From the NCBI RefSeq assembly GCF_004358205.1, contig NZ_SMYO01000013.1, forward strand, positions 50,354-114,353: DNA of 64,000 bases, in the 5' to 3' direction. Position numbers and translations under genes: made by a program. The notes beneath the pieces are model-generated. The model was not told the origin of the DNA, did not search any database, and worked only from the letters and a program-made list of their open reading frames with translations. This stretch comes from Bacillus salipaludis. Lineage in GTDB: Bacteria > Bacillota > Bacilli > Bacillales_B > DSM-18226. Positions 55,555 to 64,000 of the stretch are shown here, one piece after another; within the stretch, counting starts at the first letter, position 1, and every line of letters begins with the position of its first letter.

Positions 55555-58149
55555 TTATTGAACGGATATGTCTAATTCCCCATCATCACAATCCACAATT
55601 ACTTTCGAGTGATCGTGTACTTTTCCCGCAATGATCGCTCTAGCCAGCTTTGTCTCAATACTTCTCTGGATATACCGCCTTAACGGTCTTGCTCCAAAAA
55701 CAGGATCAAACCCATTTTCAGCAATAAACTCTTTTGCCTCATCACTTACAAAAATTTCAATATGTTGATCCTTTAAACGATTTTCTAGTTCATTCATCAT
55801 TTTCACTACAATTATTTTGATTTCACTTAAAGATAATGGTTTAAAAAGAATGGTTTCATCAATCCGATTCAAAAACTCCGGTCTAAAATGGATTCTTAGT
55901 TGATTAAATACTTTTTCTCTAGTAGTTTCAGTAATTTCACTCTCATTTTCACTGCCCTCAAGTAAATACTGTGATCCAAGATTGGATGTCATAATCATGA
56001 CTGTATTTTTAAAATCTACAGTCCGTCCTTGCGAATCAGTAATTCTCCCGTCATCAAGTGCTTGTAATAAGATATTAAAAACCTCCGGATGTGCTTTTTC
56101 AATTTCATCAAGCAAGATGACGGAATAAGGCCTTCTTCGAACGGCTTCCGTCAACTGGCCGCCTTCTTCATACCCTACATAACCAGGAGGTGCGCCAATT
56201 AGCCTTGAAACAGAAAACTTCTCCATATATTCCGACATATCAATTCGAATGATTTGCTCCTCACTATCAAATAGAGCCTCAGCTAAGGCCTTAGCTAATT
56301 CCGTTTTCCCGACACCGGTTGGACCTAAAAATAGGAAAGAACCAATTGGACGGTTTGGGTCTTTAATCCCTGCTCGAGCCCGAAGTACAGCATCTGAAAC
56401 CAATTGTACTGCCTCATCTTGACCTATGACTCGCTCATGTAATAGAGATTCAAGCTTTAATAGCTTCTCCCTTTCTCCCTCTACCAGCTTTGATAACGGG
56501 ATTCCAGTCCACCTCGAAACAATATTTGAAATCTCTTCCCCTGTTACCTCTTCTCTTAAAAGCTTATCACTCTTTTCAGCTGCAGTTTCCAACCCCTTTA
56601 GTTCCTTTTCGGCTGATGGAATAAGCCCATGGCGAAGTTCTGCAGCTCTGTTTAAATCATAACGGTCCTCTGCCTGCTGGAGTTCACGGCGAAGTTTTTC
56701 AATTTGCTCCCGCTTCTCTTGAAGCTTTTGGATGCTTTGCTTTTCAAGAAGCCATTTTGCTTTCATGGCATCTGCCTGTTCCTTAAGTTCCGCTAGCTCT
56801 TTTAAAAGAATTTCCAGTCTTTGTTTACTTGCTTCATCCTGTTCCTTTCTTAAAGCAGCCTCTTCAATTTCTAACTGCATGACCCTGCGTGTAACCTCAT
56901 CCAGTTCCGTTGGCATCGAGTCGATTTCCGTTCGAATCAGTGCACACGCCTCATCTACCAAATCAATCGCCTTATCAGGTAAAAATCGGTCCGTTATATA
57001 GCGATCCGATAAGGTTGCGGCTGCAACAAGTGCATGGTCATGGATTTTTACACCATGATGAACCTCAAAACGTTCTTTTAATCCTCTTAATATCGAGATG
57101 GTATCTTCCACATCTGGCTCCTGAACAAGAACCTGTTGAAATCTTCTTTCAAGTGCAGGGTCTTTTTCAATATACTTTCGATGTTCATCAAGTGTAGTCG
57201 CACCAATACAATGCAGTTCCCCACGTGCTAGCATTGGTTTTAACATATTCCCGGCATCCATTGCTCCTTCCGTTTTACCTGCGCCGACAATTGTATGAAT
57301 TTCATCAATAAACAAGAGAATTTGTCCTTCACTTTTTTTTACTTCATTTAAGACTGCCTTTAGTCTTTCCTCAAATTCTCCCCTGAATTTTGCACCGGCA
57401 ATTAAAGCACTCATATCCAATGAGAAAATCGTTTTATCTTTCAGACCTTCCGGAACATCCTTTCTTACAATTCTTTGTGCCAACCCTTCAACGATGGCCG
57501 TTTTTCCTACTCCGGGCTCACCAATTAAAACCGGATTATTTTTCGTTTTTCTTGATAAAATCCGAATAACATTACGTATTTCTGCATCTCTGCCAATTAC
57601 AGGGTCCATTTTGCCTGTTTTTACTTCCGCTACTAAGTCTCTACCATATTTCTTTAAGGCATCATACCCTGCTTCAGGATTTTGTGAAGTCACTCTTTGG
57701 TTCCCCCTTATTTCTTTAATCGCCTGCATAATTTCTTCCGGTGTCTTCCCCATTGTTTTTATTATTTTTTTGAAGTAGCTTTCATTGACAAAAGCAGCTG
57801 CGAGCAATACATGTTCTATTGATAAATATTCATCTGAAAACTTGGCAGCAAATTCATCCGCTTCTGCAAAAAGCCTTTGGAGCAATCCCGTAATGAAAAG
57901 TTTTCCTTGTTCTGCCCCTCCCCCAGTAACCTGAGGCTTTTTCTCAAGCTCTTCCTGAAATTTCTCTACCACCAGCTGTGATGACAAACCAATTCTTTCC
58001 ATTATCAAAACTGCCAGACTATCTTCCTGACTCAATAGCGCTATAAATAAATGAGGTTCATCAACCTCTTGATGATGATGTTTTATGGCAATTGTTTGCG
58101 CATTGAGTATTCCAGTTTGCAAACGTTCTGTCATTTGGTTTAAGTCCAT
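55555..58149 (-). CDS. clpB: Disaggregase chaperone ClpB
   Basis: An 864-residue AAA+ hexamer that, with DnaK, pulls proteins from aggregates. Clp-N repeat domain (1-150), first ATPase ([10 protein letters not shown] near 202), the coiled-coil M-domain (about 405-530, rich in Glu/Lys/Leu), second ATPase ([12 protein letters not shown] near 600), and a small C-terminal domain. It lacks ClpP-binding IGF/L loop as expected. GGGAG precedes the ATG and a CtsR operator overlaps the promoter. B. subtilis itself lacks clpB, so this shows a different Bacillus lineage. Confidence 0.96.
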   Translation of the reverse strand: MDLNQMTERLQTGILNAQTIAIKHHHQEVDEPHLFIALLSQEDSLAVLIMERIGLSSQLVVEKFQEELEKKPQVTGGGAEQGKLFITGLLQRLFAEADEFAAKFSDEYLSIEHVLLAAAFVNESYFKKIIKTMGKTPEEIMQAIKEIRGNQRVTSQNPEAGYDALKKYGRDLVAEVKTGKMDPVIGRDAEIRNVIRILSRKTKNNPVLIGEPGVGKTAIVEGLAQRIVRKDVPEGLKDKTIFSLDMSALIAGAKFRGEFEERLKAVLNEVKKSEGQILLFIDEIHTIVGAGKTEGAMDAGNMLKPMLARGELHCIGATTLDEHRKYIEKDPALERRFQQVLVQEPDVEDTISILRGLKERFEVHHGVKIHDHALVAAATLSDRYITDRFLPDKAIDLVDEACALIRTEIDSMPTELDEVTRRVMQLEIEEAALRKEQDEASKQRLEILLKELAELKEQADAMKAKWLLEKQSIQKLQEKREQIEKLRRELQQAEDRYDLNRAAELRHGLIPSAEKELKGLETAAEKSDKLLREEVTGEEISNIVSRWTGIPLSKLVEGEREKLLKLESLLHERVIGQDEAVQLVSDAVLRARAGIKDPNRPIGSFLFLGPTGVGKTELAKALAEALFDSEEQIIRIDMSEYMEKFSVSRLIGAPPGYVGYEEGGQLTEAVRRRPYSVILLDEIEKAHPEVFNILLQALDDGRITDSQGRTVDFKNTVMIMTSNLGSQYLLEGSENESEITETTREKVFNQLRIHFRPEFLNRIDETILFKPLSLSEIKIIVVKMMNELENRLKDQHIEIFVSDEAKEFIAENGFDPVFGARPLRRYIQRSIETKLARAIIAGKVHDHSKVIVDCDDGELDISVQ

Positions 58150-58161
58150 ACTCCCACCTCA

Positions 58162-58178
58162 TTTGACCTTTTTTGACC
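58162..58178. promoter_or_regulatory. CtsR operator of clpB
   Basis: On the minus strand GGTCAAA-AAA-GGTCAAA, the two direct heptads of the CtsR box with the standard 3-base gap. It sits 13 bases upstream of the clpB ATG, after a -10 like TATAAT (58185-58195 region). Heat would relieve repression. Confidence 0.88.
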
Positions 58179-58228
58179 TTTAAGTATATTATATCCAATT
58201 CCTGATAAATTACAAATTTTGCACAAGA

Positions 58229-58258
58229 GAAAAGCCATCCTCTTTGGATGACTTTTTC
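58229..58258 (-). terminator. Terminator of yjzC
   Basis: On the minus strand GTCATCC-AAAG-AGGATGGC type stem ends in TTTTCTC. Confidence 0.7.
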
Positions 58259-58263
58259 ACTGT

Positions 58264-58443
58264 TTATGGTTTCCGCTGATAGGTCCAATGGCGGTTATCA
58301 TTTGACGTTTCAGGGAATGCATCTCCTGCTTTTAGCTTAATCTTTTTGGGATTTACAACATTATCTCCTGTTTCGCCTACCTCAATATACACCCCATTGT
58401 TTGGTGCCTTTTGTCCTGATTTAAAATGGCGATTTTGTCCCAT
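58264..58443 (-). CDS. yjzC: YjzC-family small protein
   Basis: A 59-residue basic, soluble protein: MGQNRHFKSGQKAPNNGVYIE, then GETGDNVVNPKKIKLKAG and RHWTYQRK. The pattern PNNG and the Lys/Gly-rich middle are characteristic of YjzC. AAGGAGG lies nine bases before the ATG. It stands between fnr and clpB, at the end of the region matching B. subtilis yjzC-yjzD. Function is unknown. Confidence 0.85.
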   Translation of the reverse strand: MGQNRHFKSGQKAPNNGVYIEVGETGDNVVNPKKIKLKAGDAFPETSNDNRHWTYQRKP

Positions 58444-58684
58444 CCAAATCCCTCCTTATCGAGTACAGTATTATTGTTTCCAAATATAACGCAGCCATTA
58501 GAGGAATTTCTTTGAAGCACTTACCATTTTCCGACATTATTTCCCAAGTAATATTCGGCATTTTTTTTAGTTTATGACGATTGTATGAACTTATTCTACA
58601 GTTATTGCTAAATTTTCTTTGTAATCAATATAATTATAGTATAATCTTGCGATTCGTTTCGCCCCCTTTAAGGTGGTTATGGAT

Positions 58685-59377
58685 ATGAAGTCATTAAATG
58701 AAATTCCCTTTATGCTAGATGAACTTTCAAAATTGTTCCATCATACTCGTAAAATGGAAAAGGGTTCTTTTCTTTTCCAAGAAGGTTCTGCAGCCAATGA
58801 ACTATATATGATCCAAAGCGGAATAGTACAATTAACGAAAATAATCCCTGATGGACGTGAACTTACCTTAAGAATGTGTTCGAAAGGAGATTTGGTTGGT
58901 GAACTTGATTTATTTACCCCAGCCCCGTCCTACCTTTTAAGTTCCCGCGTAATAGAGAGCGGAGAAGTGGGAGTAATTATGAAAGATGTTCTGGAAGAAA
59001 AACTTTCGACAAATCTTCCGCTTTCCTTAGAATTTATGAAATGGATGAGTAAGCAATACCGGAAAACGCAGACTAAATTCCGCGATCTCGTCCTTCACGG
59101 AAAAAAAGGTGCATTATATTCCACCCTTATAAGGATTACGAATAGTTATGGAGTAAAAACGAATAACGGAATTTTAATTGAATTACCGTTAACAAATCAA
59201 GACCTTGCCAATTTTTGTGGTACATCCCGTGAAGTGGTGAATCGTTTACTTAGCGAACTGCGAAAAAGTGGGATTATTTCGGTGAATAAAGGTTCAATTA
59301 CTGTCCATGACCTTAATTATATCAAGACAGAAATTGATTGTGAGGATTGTCCAATAGACATATGTAAAATAGACTAA
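58685..59377 (+). CDS. fnr: Oxygen-sensing regulator Fnr (Crp/Fnr family)
   Basis: A 230-residue dimeric regulator. Residues 15-120 are the cAMP-like beta-barrel (GSFLFQEGSAANELYMIQSG), 125-145 the dimer helix, and 170-198 an HTH (TNQDLANFCGTSREVVNRLL). The C-terminal C219-x2-C222-x4-C227 is the Bacillus-type [4Fe-4S] ligand set, unlike the N-terminal cluster in E. coli Fnr. Start 58685 has AAGGTGG eight bases upstream; earlier in-frame codons (58673 GTG, 58679 ATG) are too close to it. It ends at a terminator shared with ywiC. Targets nearby: FNR boxes at 60188 and 62494. Confidence 0.93.
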   Translation: MKSLNEIPFMLDELSKLFHHTRKMEKGSFLFQEGSAANELYMIQSGIVQLTKIIPDGRELTLRMCSKGDLVGELDLFTPAPSYLLSSRVIESGEVGVIMKDVLEEKLSTNLPLSLEFMKWMSKQYRKTQTKFRDLVLHGKKGALYSTLIRITNSYGVKTNNGILIELPLTNQDLANFCGTSREVVNRLLSELRKSGIISVNKGSITVHDLNYIKTEIDCEDCPIDICKID

Positions 59378-59404
59378 AAAATCGGTCGAGGAGACCGATT
59401 TTTT
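59376..59404. terminator. Bidirectional terminator between fnr and ywiC
   Basis: AAAATCGGTC and GACCGATTTT around five bases, then TTATTTTT; A-tract on the other side. Confidence 0.85.
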
Positions 59405-59408
59405 ATTT

Positions 59409-60128
59409 TTAGATGACCAATTGTATGGTCATGACCATAAAAAAGATTGCAGAATTGATGATTTCATAAATACCAATTTGTTTTGGTGACAATGGTCTTC
59501 CATAAAAAAGAATTGAGCGAATAAGGCTCGGTATATAGGCAATTGCCAAAATCCCAAAACCGGATATGACCCAAACCGCAGGTATTAGAATATGATAAAC
59601 CCATGATATCCATTTAAAATGCATATTTCGTTTTTCCCGAATCATTGTTTTTACATAAAATGTACAACCAATAAAAAATAATACACAGGCTAAAAAGAGC
59701 AAGATGGAATGAGCCGTTATTATCCCCAGCCCAAGATAACTGGAAGCTAAACCGGCAATCGAAAAAGCAAAAATAGCGCTAAAATCATTCATTAAAGCCC
59801 GATCTTTATTCTTTGTTGAAAAAATGGCATTAATGATAAAAAACGGAACCATCAAAAGACCGAAATGAAAGATGGAAGGTCGTTTAAGAAGTGGAAACAG
59901 CAAGAATAAAATAGCAGGAATCATGTAAAAAAGGGTCCATTTTGTATAAAAAGAGAGCTTCTTCTTTTTAAATAATAGCAGCATCGGATAGGTCCCTAAA
60001 TATAATAAAATCCAGCCAATAAAAAAGGGAATGTCCTGCCATAAAAATCCCCCATTTATCACTCCGAGCCAAAATGGAATGATGGCCATCGCCCACGCAC
60101 CATGCTGTTTTGGTAAAAAAAGCTTCAT
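59409..60128 (-). CDS. ywiC: YwiC-like membrane protein
   Basis: A 239-residue membrane protein with about seven hydrophobic helices, beginning MKLFLPKQHGAWAMAIIPFW, the YwiC-family mark. In B. subtilis the gene lies directly by fnr and narK and is FNR-regulated; molecular role unknown. ATG 60128 follows AGGAG by eight bases; a GTG three codons earlier is inside that site. FNR box at 60188-60203 fits activation. Confidence 0.88.
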   Translation of the reverse strand: MKLFLPKQHGAWAMAIIPFWLGVINGGFLWQDIPFFIGWILLYLGTYPMLLLFKKKKLSFYTKWTLFYMIPAILFLLFPLLKRPSIFHFGLLMVPFFIINAIFSTKNKDRALMNDFSAIFAFSIAGLASSYLGLGIITAHSILLFLACVLFFIGCTFYVKTMIREKRNMHFKWISWVYHILIPAVWVISGFGILAIAYIPSLIRSILFYGRPLSPKQIGIYEIINSAIFFMVMTIQLVI

Positions 60129-60187
60129 TTCGTTCACTCCTATTCCCTTGGCTTATCCTAAATATAAGATAGAAAAACCAGAAAATA

Positions 60188-60203
60188 TGTGAAACAAATC
60201 ACA
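60188..60203. promoter_or_regulatory. FNR box upstream of ywiC
   Basis: TGTGAAACAAATCACA is a perfect TGTGA-N6-TCACA palindrome. Its center lies about 67 bases upstream of the ywiC ATG, leaving room for a class II promoter at -41.5. Confidence 0.85.
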
Positions 60204-60365
60204 GTTTTACCGAGAAAATTGTGAAGAAATTTTTACCTTTACCTATGGGAGTCCTGATTCAGACAGGGGTGGTGATTTCAAAGAAGATTGAGCCCGAATC
60301 AGCAGCCCTTTAATCTATTCTACAAACAACAAGCCTTGTGAAAACCGCCTTTTTTTGATAAAAGA

Positions 60366-60395
60366 GAAAAAAAGAAGGCTTATGCCTCTTTTTTA
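60366..60395. terminator. Weak hairpin/terminator in the ywiC-mobB gap
   Basis: AAAAAGAAGGC-TTAT-GCCTCTTTTTT pairs with one mismatch and has A/T tracts. It may belong to mobB (minus strand), which otherwise ends at the repeat. Confidence 0.55.
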
Positions 60396-60430
60396 ATAGG
60401 TTAAAGGTAAATTTTGATTTTTGAACACTG

Positions 60431-60557
60431 TTGATTGGAGTGGAAGGCGCCAAGACTCCTGTGGGAGTACGGGGCAGGGGAGACCCCGCAGGAGCGAAGC
60501 GACGAGGAGGCTCTCCGAACCGCCCACGGAAAGCGAAGCGCCTGGAACGGAAATCAA
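60431..60557. repeat. Structured dispersed repeat, copy 2
   Basis: A 127-base GC-rich element with ends TTGATT and AATCAA and nearby GGCGC and GCGCC. Core: GACTCCTGTGGGAGT, GGGGAGACCCCGCAGGAG, CGACGAGGAGGCT. It matches copy 1 (24677-24862) in this core. It lies directly after mobB, 10 bases from its stop, and could serve as its transcript end. A short ORF crossing it is not credible. Confidence 0.85.
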
Positions 60558-60567
60558 CAATCTAAGT

Positions 60568-61098
60568 TTACCAGAGCTTTTTTATTAGTATTTCTGCAAT
60601 TTTGCTTACTGACGTCTTATCGTGAATAGAAAAGCTAATTATATCATTTTGTTGATCTAAAATTGGTTTTATTGCTTCATCCCAATATAGCACCATTTTT
60701 ACATTTTGTACTATTTCTAATAATGAGAGACCCGCTTTATCCCTTATAATCAAAAGCTTTGGATAATGCTGATATTTATGCCCTTCAATTAATATGACAT
60801 CTGGCTGTAAATTTCTTAAAAGTTCAATTTGCTTTTCAAGTGGTGTTACTATGTTTTCCACATGTAGTAGCAATCTCCCCTCGCCTTCGACAATGGAAGC
60901 AGCTGCTCCAGCATCAATATGCCTTGAAGAATCCTTTCCGGATAATACAGTCGGCTTTCCACCATGGCCATGATGTTTAATCGTAACGGTTTTGCGGTTT
61001 CGTAATGTTAAAGCTTCAATAAGCTGTAAAATTAAAGTCGTTTTTCCGCTATTTTGAAAGCCAACGATTTGAAATATAACTGGCGTTACCAAGGCCAC
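60568..61098 (-). CDS. mobB: Molybdopterin-guanine dinucleotide adapter MobB
   Basis: A 176-residue P-loop GTPase that helps build MGD, the cofactor of nitrate reductases. Walker A: GFQNSGKTTLI (residues 12-22); DVILIEGHKYQHYPKLLII follows the B motif, and HHGHGG is the His-rich switch. The start is a GTG inside the last codons of moeA (13-base overlap). Transcribed with moeA from a promoter upstream at 62.4 kb. Confidence 0.93.
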   Translation of the reverse strand: MALVTPVIFQIVGFQNSGKTTLILQLIEALTLRNRKTVTIKHHGHGGKPTVLSGKDSSRHIDAGAAASIVEGEGRLLLHVENIVTPLEKQIELLRNLQPDVILIEGHKYQHYPKLLIIRDKAGLSLLEIVQNVKMVLYWDEAIKPILDQQNDIISFSIHDKTSVSKIAEILIKKLW

Positions 61099-62351
61099 TC
61101 ACTTCCGGTTTGATCTTCTAATAAAAGGATATCGACCACATTTCCCGCCTCAAAACCCCTTGTACCGCCAGGCAGCACCATTAAAGAATTTGCACCAGCA
61201 AGACTTGTCACGATATTAGACTTATCTGTCCCGCTAGGCGAAACTGTCAGCTTGCCTTCATTAATTTGCACAATGCTTCGAACAAATCGGGTAAATGGAT
61301 TTGGTTTTGGAAAATTTGCCAGGAGTTCAGCCTTTTCTTTTCTTAGATGCGGTTGAGTTGAAAACAACATTCTGCGAATAATTGGCCTCGTAAATAATTC
61401 AAACCCTACATAACAAGCTGAAGGATTTCCCGAGAGACCAAAAAGAATTTTACCTTGAAATTTAGCAACCGTTGTCACACTCCCAGGCCTCATTGCCACC
61501 TTATTAAATAAAACCTCGGCTCCCAACTTTTGATAGATTTCCGGAAGATAATCAAAATCACCAACCGACACTCCACCCGTTGTGATGAGTAAATCAACTT
61601 TTTCTAAAGCATTTTTCACTGCATTAAAGCATGTATCAAAATCATCAGGGAGCCTGCCATAATAATGAGCCATTCCTCCGGCTCTTTCAATTTGTGCAAC
61701 AATCATATGGGAATTGCTGTTGCGGATTTTCCCCGGCTCCAACGGTTCATTTACCTCCAAAAGCTCCGTTCCTGTTGCAAATAACCCAATAACAGGTTTT
61801 TTCGCGACCGGAACCTCACTATAGCCAAATGTTGCAAGGATGGCTTGTACACCTGGATTAATATATGTACCTTTTTTTACTAGAGTTTCCCCAGCTTTTG
61901 TATCTTCACCTCGAAATGATACATTATCCCCCTTATTAAGCTTGCGCTTAATCGACATAAAGCGTTTACCATTCTTTTCGAAACTATTTGTCAACTCAAG
62001 CATAACAACTGTATCAGCCCCATTCGGCATCATTGCACCGGTCATAATCCTGACTGCTTGAAATTCATTCACGGTTTGATCGGATACATGGCCTGCTCCA
62101 ATATGGTCAATGACTTCAAACTCAACAGAGTGGTCAAGCGAGGCATTCTTTGTATCAATGGAACGCACTGCAAAGCCATCATAGGGTGACCTGTCAAAGT
62201 GTGGGACATCATTCGTGGCAATAATATTTTCCGCTAATATACGACCATAACTCACTTCAATAGGTACATATTCAGTCACGCCAGTTAGTTGGTTTTCCAT
62301 TATTTTTTTTACCGCATCCCCTACTGGTATCGGTTTTCTTCTTTCTAACAA
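61086..62351 (-). CDS. moeA: Molybdopterin molybdotransferase MoeA
   Basis: A 421-residue enzyme that inserts molybdate into adenylated molybdopterin. Motifs: SPYDGFAVRS, TGAMMPNGADTVVMLE, TTGGVSVGDFDYLPEIY, GLSGNPSACYVGFE. Domain order (N-terminal, MPT-binding, C-terminal beta) is standard. It overlaps mobB by 13 bases and lies beside the FNR/ric promoter region. With mobB it suggests a molybdoenzyme, probably nitrate reductase, elsewhere on the genome. Confidence 0.95.
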   Translation of the reverse strand: MLERRKPIPVGDAVKKIMENQLTGVTEYVPIEVSYGRILAENIIATNDVPHFDRSPYDGFAVRSIDTKNASLDHSVEFEVIDHIGAGHVSDQTVNEFQAVRIMTGAMMPNGADTVVMLELTNSFEKNGKRFMSIKRKLNKGDNVSFRGEDTKAGETLVKKGTYINPGVQAILATFGYSEVPVAKKPVIGLFATGTELLEVNEPLEPGKIRNSNSHMIVAQIERAGGMAHYYGRLPDDFDTCFNAVKNALEKVDLLITTGGVSVGDFDYLPEIYQKLGAEVLFNKVAMRPGSVTTVAKFQGKILFGLSGNPSACYVGFELFTRPIIRRMLFSTQPHLRKEKAELLANFPKPNPFTRFVRSIVQINEGKLTVSPSGTDKSNIVTSLAGANSLMVLPGGTRGFEAGNVVDILLLEDQTGSEWPW

Positions 62352-62493
62352 AGCAATCAGCTCCTGCCTTTAATCAGTCAAATTCTTAAGTCATATAGAT
62401 AATTTTATTATAAGACTATCGAAACGGTATGAACATCGCAACTATCACAGTGACGACATACTCTTATTTTAAACAAAAAATTCATATGAATTG

Positions 62494-62509
62494 TGTGATT
62501 CATGTCACC
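62494..62509. promoter_or_regulatory. FNR box upstream of ric
   Basis: TGTGATTCATGTCACC, one mismatch to TGTGA-N6-TCACA. A TATGCT at 62531-62536 is near the -10 expected for a class II site at -41.5. It lies between ric and moeA and could also influence moeA. Confidence 0.75.
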
Positions 62510-62583
62510 TGTTTTTTTTTCAATTTCGATTATGCTTATAGTAAGAAATAAAAAATACTTTTCAATTTTAGGAGGAAACAAAA

Positions 62584-63282
62584 ATGTCCATTCCATTTAC
62601 TTCAGATACATTAGTTAAAGATATTGTAAACGAATTACCTAAAACAAGTGATGTGTTTAAAAAGAACCGGATTGATTTTTGCTGCGGCGGTAATATCCCA
62701 CTATCTCAAGCTGCTGCACAAAACAACCTAAATATGGACAATTTAATCGAAGAATTAAAAGAGGTCTATGAAAAAAGTGAACCTGCTGATACAGATATAG
62801 AAGTATGGACTAATTCTGATTCCAATACGATTATCGACCATGTTATAGCGGGGTATCACCGTGTTACCGAAGATGAGTTAACACAACTTAGCCCATATGT
62901 TACAAAGGTATCACGTGTACATGGTGACAACCATCCAGAGCTGTTAAAAGTAAATGAACTATTTTATGAATTTAAAAAAGAAATGATTGAACACATGGCA
63001 AAAGAAGAAGAAATTGTTTTCCCATTAATTAGACAGCTTGCAAACAATACAGCACCAAATCGTGAAAAGGCCATTGCAATGATTGTCGAACTTGAAAAAG
63101 AACATGACCATGCCGGGGAAATTTTAAGACAAATTCGCGCGGTAACAGCTGATTTTGAACTTCCACTAGATGCCTGCGGAACTTATCGATTAGTTTACAA
63201 GCGTTTGGAGGATCTTGAAGGATTAACCTTCATGCACGTACATCTTGAAAATAACATTTTATTCCCTCGCTATATAGATTAA
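62584..63282 (+). CDS. ric: Di-iron iron-sulfur cluster repair protein Ric/ScdA
   Basis: A 232-residue protein that mends NO- and peroxide-damaged Fe-S clusters. N-terminal DUF542 with VFKKNRIDFCCGG, then a hemerythrin-like four-helix body with the iron-binding His and Glu in HVIAGYHR, HGDNHPEL, HMAKEEEIVFP and EKEHDHAG, and HVHLENNILFP at the end. TTTAGGAGG sets the ATG. An FNR box lies upstream. Fits together with fnr, and with hcp at the other end of the window. Confidence 0.95.
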   Translation: MSIPFTSDTLVKDIVNELPKTSDVFKKNRIDFCCGGNIPLSQAAAQNNLNMDNLIEELKEVYEKSEPADTDIEVWTNSDSNTIIDHVIAGYHRVTEDELTQLSPYVTKVSRVHGDNHPELLKVNELFYEFKKEMIEHMAKEEEIVFPLIRQLANNTAPNREKAIAMIVELEKEHDHAGEILRQIRAVTADFELPLDACGTYRLVYKRLEDLEGLTFMHVHLENNILFPRYID

Positions 63283-63311
63283 TAAAAAAAACAGCCTGCT
63301 CAAATTTAAAA

Positions 63312-64000
63312 TGTACCCTTTGTAAAGGACATTTAAAAAAAAGGCTTAGGCAACTTGAAGAAGATGATTTCTGTATTGTACAGGAGTCATCTTTTTTAGG
63401 TTCCATTGATATCTAGTTTGGTTATAATAACGGATATATTGGTCAATTTCCCGTTGAAGCTCCTCAATTGTTTTACATGTATTTATATCAACTTCATCTT
63501 TAAGATGACCAAAAAATGATTCGATAGGAGCGTTATCCCAACAGTTCCCTCTTCTAGACATGGATTGGCGTAATCCTAGGTTTCGAACAAGTTTTTGAAA
63601 ATCAGGATGTGTGTAATGAGTACCTTGATCGGAATGGATGAGGGCATCTTTAGCCTGCTTAAAGTTTCTATTCTTCTTCAGCCTGGTCAAAGTGTTGGTA
63701 GCCAATTCCATGGTGATACGGCTTAACATATAATGTGCCAAAACTTCACCTGTAGACCCATCCTTAATGACGGACAAATAGGCTCTCTGTCCACCGTGAT
63801 AGTTCAGGTAAGTGATGTCTGTAAGAAGTACTTTGCCAGGCGTCTCCTGCTTGAATTGACGATTTAGTAAGTTCGGAGCGACTCGATGTTCCTGAGTAGC
63901 TTTCATCATTCTCCGGTAAGGATTTGCTTTCCTAATTGGGCAAACGATATTATATTTTTTCATGATTCTACGAATTTTTTTCAAATTGAAGACACACTGA
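63312..64000 (-). mobile_element. IS3-family insertion sequence (left end, partial)
   Basis: The end is placed at TGTACCCTTTGTAAAGGACA, with TG at the tip as in IS3/IS150 elements. The transposase (orfB) begins off the right edge, so the element and its second end are outside. It lies about 30 bases after the ric stop. The target duplication cannot be checked. Confidence 0.7.
63346..64000 (-). CDS. IS3-family transposase OrfB (5' end outside)
   Basis: An integrase-core (rve) transposase. The DDE triad is visible as D in LLTDITYLN, D in HSDQGTHYTH and E in APIESFFGHLKDE. The frame stays open to the right edge (CVFNLKKIRRIMKKYN), so the protein's start and OrfA are missing. It ends at 63346 (TAA). 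No frameshift or inner stop is seen, so the visible part may be intact. Confidence 0.93.
   Translation of the reverse strand, partial: QCVFNLKKIRRIMKKYNIVCPIRKANPYRRMMKATQEHRVAPNLLNRQFKQETPGKVLLTDITYLNYHGGQRAYLSVIKDGSTGEVLAHYMLSRITMELATNTLTRLKKNRNFKQAKDALIHSDQGTHYTHPDFQKLVRNLGLRQSMSRRGNCWDNAPIESFFGHLKDEVDINTCKTIEELQREIDQYIRYYNQTRYQWNLKKMTPVQYRNHLLQVA

Noticed and set aside
62445..62453. Short palindrome TCACAGTGA before moeA
   Set aside because: Too short for any known operator of the families present.

Overview
The window looks like a core chromosomal segment of a spore-forming Bacillaceae (Bacillus/Neobacillus-like, low G+C). Evidence seen directly: AGGAGG-type ribosome sites with ATG/GTG/TTG starts, sporulation and coat genes (spoVIF, spoVAC-AD-AE, yjcZ, yjcA, cotZ/cotY, cotO), competence genes (med, comZ, coiA, mecA), and LexA, PerR, FapR, CtsR and FNR operators of the Bacillus type. 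Most of it follows the Bacillus subtilis yjzC-to-yjcH gene order, read here from right (58.4 kb) to left (8 kb). The species cannot be named from sequence alone.

Layout. 0-7.5 kb: a decayed gene, hcp (hybrid-cluster protein), ktrA-ktrB potassium uptake, a small arrestin-like gene behind a c-di-AMP (ydaO-type) riboswitch, a CPA1 antiporter, and an integrase tail beside a tRNA-Val gene (an integration scar). 7.6-12.6 kb: a small WYL-like gene with two LexA boxes, yjcH-yjcG-yjcF, and the UvrD-like helicase yjcD. 12.6-17.5 kb: sporulation and coat genes, including a four-gene spoVA2-like operon. 17.6-26.3 kb: fabI, the antiporter yjbQ, prpE, the rluD-like/nadK/relQ/yjbL block, yjbK, truncated haemoglobin and spxH. 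27-33.4 kb: pepF, coiA, cls, mecA, spx. 34-48.4 kb: oppABCDF, a DUF3899 gene, trpS, yjbA and an app-type oligopeptide transporter. 48.5-58.4 kb: yjaZ, fabF-fabH, yjzB-like, comZ-med, two probable pseudoenzymes, yjzD, clpB, yjzC. 58.6-63.3 kb: an anaerobic/nitrosative-stress cluster (fnr, ywiC, mobB, moeA, ric) with two FNR boxes. The right edge is cut inside an IS3-family insertion sequence.

How the genes fit together. Spx, its ClpXP adaptor SpxH, the ClpC adaptor MecA and the disaggregase ClpB form a regulated-proteolysis and stress group. FabI, FabH and FabF are initiation and elongation enzymes of fatty-acid synthesis; both transcription units carry a FapR operator. Opp and App import peptides and are known in relatives to feed competence and sporulation signalling, which matches Med, ComZ, CoiA and MecA nearby. 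KtrAB and the riboswitch belong to potassium/c-di-AMP homeostasis; YjbQ and the CPA1 antiporter are further monovalent-cation transporters. Fnr, molybdenum-cofactor genes, YwiC and Ric fit nitrate respiration and nitric-oxide damage repair.

I found no CRISPR array, rRNA, phage module, toxin-antitoxin pair or obvious new defence island. The points most worth following up are the zinc-binding-like N-terminal module shared by CoiA and the YjcD helicase, the adjacent pseudo-hydrolase and pseudo-SDR genes upstream of med-comZ, the LexA-controlled WYL-like gene, the riboswitch that now faces a different gene, and the dispersed structured repeats.
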